Assembly: GCF_007097265.1 (NCBI RefSeq)
Contig: NZ_VJZP01000024.1
Span: 1-64,000, forward strand
Source of the DNA: Flavobacterium gawalongense
Lineage (GTDB): Bacteria; Bacteroidota; Bacteroidia; Flavobacteriales; Flavobacteriaceae
Reading direction: 5' to 3'
DNA length: 64,000 nt
Part shown: piece after piece, positions 62,609 to 64,000 of the stretch
Numbering within the stretch: the stretch's first letter is position 1
Layout of the letters: every line of letters begins with the position of its first letter
Made by a program: the position numbers and the translations under genes
The notes under the pieces: model-generated
What the model was told of the DNA's origin: nothing
Database searches by the model: none
The model's input: the letters and a program-made list of their open reading frames with translations, nothing else

Positions 62609-64000
62609 ATGAAAAATAAAATATATATGGTTAGTCTTCTGATTTTAATGGGAGTTAGCTCTTGTCAGAATGATTATTTAGATGAAAAATTATATTCAAG
62701 TTATGATCCTACAGAACTCAATGATGAGCTGGGATTAAATGCTGCCCTGGTTGGTTTGCAAAACCAATATTCAGCCTGGCACACATTTTTGTCTTTACCT
62801 AATGCGACAGGTCAGGGCTGGTTGGGCTGTTGGCAAATCGGTACTGATGTTGCCTATAATAAGTCTCCGGCAGACTTAGATCCATGGTGTGTTCCTTTTA
62901 CTGATTATGCGAATCTTACCGCTACAGATCCGGCAGTATCATATGCATGGAAATGGGCATATAAAATTATTAATAATTCAAATTCAGTTATTGCTGCCCT
63001 TGATAATCCTAAAACGGTTTTAGCTCAGGCTGCTAAAGATAAGATAGCCGGAGAGGCTAAGTTTTACAGAGGATTGGCTTATAATACTCTGGTAACTCTT
63101 TTTGGTAAAGTGCCATTGATTACAGTTCCGGTCAGTGGACCAAAGACTGATTTTGTAAGAGCAGATCTAGCCGAATTGAACCAACTTATTGTGGATGATT
63201 TAGTATTTGCAAAAACAAATTTGCCTACAGTCAACAATGTTAGTAGCAATGTAAAAGGAAAGATGTACTCAAGAGCCCATTCAGCAATGGCTTCCCAAGT
63301 ATTAGCTGAAGCTTATCTTAGGATGGGAAAAAATGATCTTGCCGAAGCAGCCTGTGACGCCATTATAAATAGCGGCGATTTCAGTTTGGTAAACCAAAGA
63401 TATGGTATCAAAGCAAATCAGCCTGGAGATCCATTTGCCGATATGTTTATCTATGGTAACCAAAGGAGATCTCAAGGAAACAAAGAGGCAATCTGGGTAT
63501 TAGAGATTGAAAATCCATCATCAGTGGTAGGGGGTACAGGATCAAGTTTGCCTGCAGGAACAACCGATGAAATTGGATTTCCACAACACCGAAGAGTTTG
63601 GGGATCCCGCTACCACCAACAAAAAGGGATGTTGCTTAGCGATTCTTTGGGAGGAAGAGGAATCAGCAGGATTGCCTTGACAAATTGGGTATTGAACAGT
63701 CTTTATTCCCCTGGTGACATGCGAAATTCAAAATACAATCTAAGAAGAGATTATTACTATAATGACCCGACATTTGCAAAGTTTGGGCAAAAAGTAGATA
63801 TCAATGATCCATCGGTGAATACCGAGCGATTTATTGTGCCTCAAACTAATAAGTGGAATCAATTTGATCCTAAAGATCCCTTTGGATCAGCTATGATAAA
63901 AGATATCATTATCATGCGATTGGGAGAGACCTACTTGCTAAAAGCAGAAGCTCAGTTTAAACAAGGAAAACTTTCAGAAGCAGCTCAGACAATCAATATT
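62609..64000 (+). CDS. SusD/RagB-family lipoprotein, cut by window end
   Basis: Starts with ATG 62609 (MKNKIYMVSLLILMGVSSCQ; lipid Cys19) and stays open through the last base, 464 codons, so the 3' end lies outside. The SusD helical scaffold is plain: ALVGLQNQYSAW near the N-terminus, AGEAKFYRGLAYNTLVTLFGKVP around residues 148-170, SQVLAEAYLRMGKNDLAEA and MRLGETYLLKAEAQFKQGK near the visible end. Partner of the SusC just upstream. Confidence 0.93.
   Translation, partial: MKNKIYMVSLLILMGVSSCQNDYLDEKLYSSYDPTELNDELGLNAALVGLQNQYSAWHTFLSLPNATGQGWLGCWQIGTDVAYNKSPADLDPWCVPFTDYANLTATDPAVSYAWKWAYKIINNSNSVIAALDNPKTVLAQAAKDKIAGEAKFYRGLAYNTLVTLFGKVPLITVPVSGPKTDFVRADLAELNQLIVDDLVFAKTNLPTVNNVSSNVKGKMYSRAHSAMASQVLAEAYLRMGKNDLAEAACDAIINSGDFSLVNQRYGIKANQPGDPFADMFIYGNQRRSQGNKEAIWVLEIENPSSVVGGTGSSLPAGTTDEIGFPQHRRVWGSRYHQQKGMLLSDSLGGRGISRIALTNWVLNSLYSPGDMRNSKYNLRRDYYYNDPTFAKFGQKVDINDPSVNTERFIVPQTNKWNQFDPKDPFGSAMIKDIIIMRLGETYLLKAEAQFKQGKLSEAAQTINI

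Overview
The window looks like part of a Flavobacterium-type genome (Bacteroidota, Flavobacteriia). It is AT-rich, carries SusC/SusD pairs and large glycoside hydrolase loci, has -7 boxes of the TAnnTTTG type, lacks strong Shine-Dalgarno sites, and encodes secreted proteins with Bacteroidota-style lipoprotein signals. I found no rRNA, tRNA or CRISPR array. It reads as accessory metabolism laid out in blocks.

Block 1 (53-8056, minus strand) is an inorganic sulfur locus: a membrane-anchored di-haem cytochrome c resembling thiosulfate dehydrogenase TsdA, two half-size YeeE/YedE thiosulfate-transporter proteins, a TlpA-like thioredoxin, two single-domain rhodaneses, an MFS carrier, a DUF202 protein, a persulfide dioxygenase-rhodanese fusion and a TauE/SafE exporter. 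Three promoters here carry a CRP/FNR-like site at exactly the same distance from the -7 element, so they are probably one regulon for sulfide/persulfide/thiosulfate handling. Block 2 (8460-10854, minus) is a PRPP-synthetase-like gene and an AMP/thymidine-phosphorylase-like gene.

Block 3 (11017-20912, minus) is a Cus-type copper/silver efflux locus: two adaptors with metal-binding HMBD domains, a TolC-like channel, an RND pump split into two overlapping genes, a haem-binding protein, a DUF3347 protein, a secreted protein made of three nearly identical 80-residue metal-binding repeats, and a small Cys-rich secreted protein.

Block 4 (21595-48596, plus) is a polysaccharide utilisation locus for N-glycans: LacI regulator, SusC, SusD, a VCBS/ASPIC surface protein, a vanadium-haloperoxidase-like PAP2 enzyme, GH2, two GH92, GH125, GH18, an alkaline-phosphatase-superfamily enzyme, GH20, a ROK kinase, N4-(beta-GlcNAc)-asparaginase and CutC. 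Together these could take a high-mannose N-glycan down to mannose, GlcNAc and asparagine. A GH20 remnant precedes it.

Block 5 (49374-64000) is a hexuronate locus: a divergent LacI regulator with no canonical start codon, then kdgK, a YhcH-family gene, eda, an SDR (probable fructuronate reductase), uxuA, uxaC and exuT, giving glucuronate to pyruvate plus glyceraldehyde-3-phosphate. A decayed IS4-family transposase follows, then a second SusC/SusD pair cut off by the window end. Matching LacI-type operators in front of kdgK and of this SusC tie transport and catabolism together.

Non-coding features that stand out are a MITE-like element present twice in opposite orientation with perfect 8-bp target duplications (5464-5689 and 49154-49373), a GC-rich multi-hairpin segment that may be a structured RNA (48757-48908), and scattered arrays of a ~10-nt ATCYGYGT motif.
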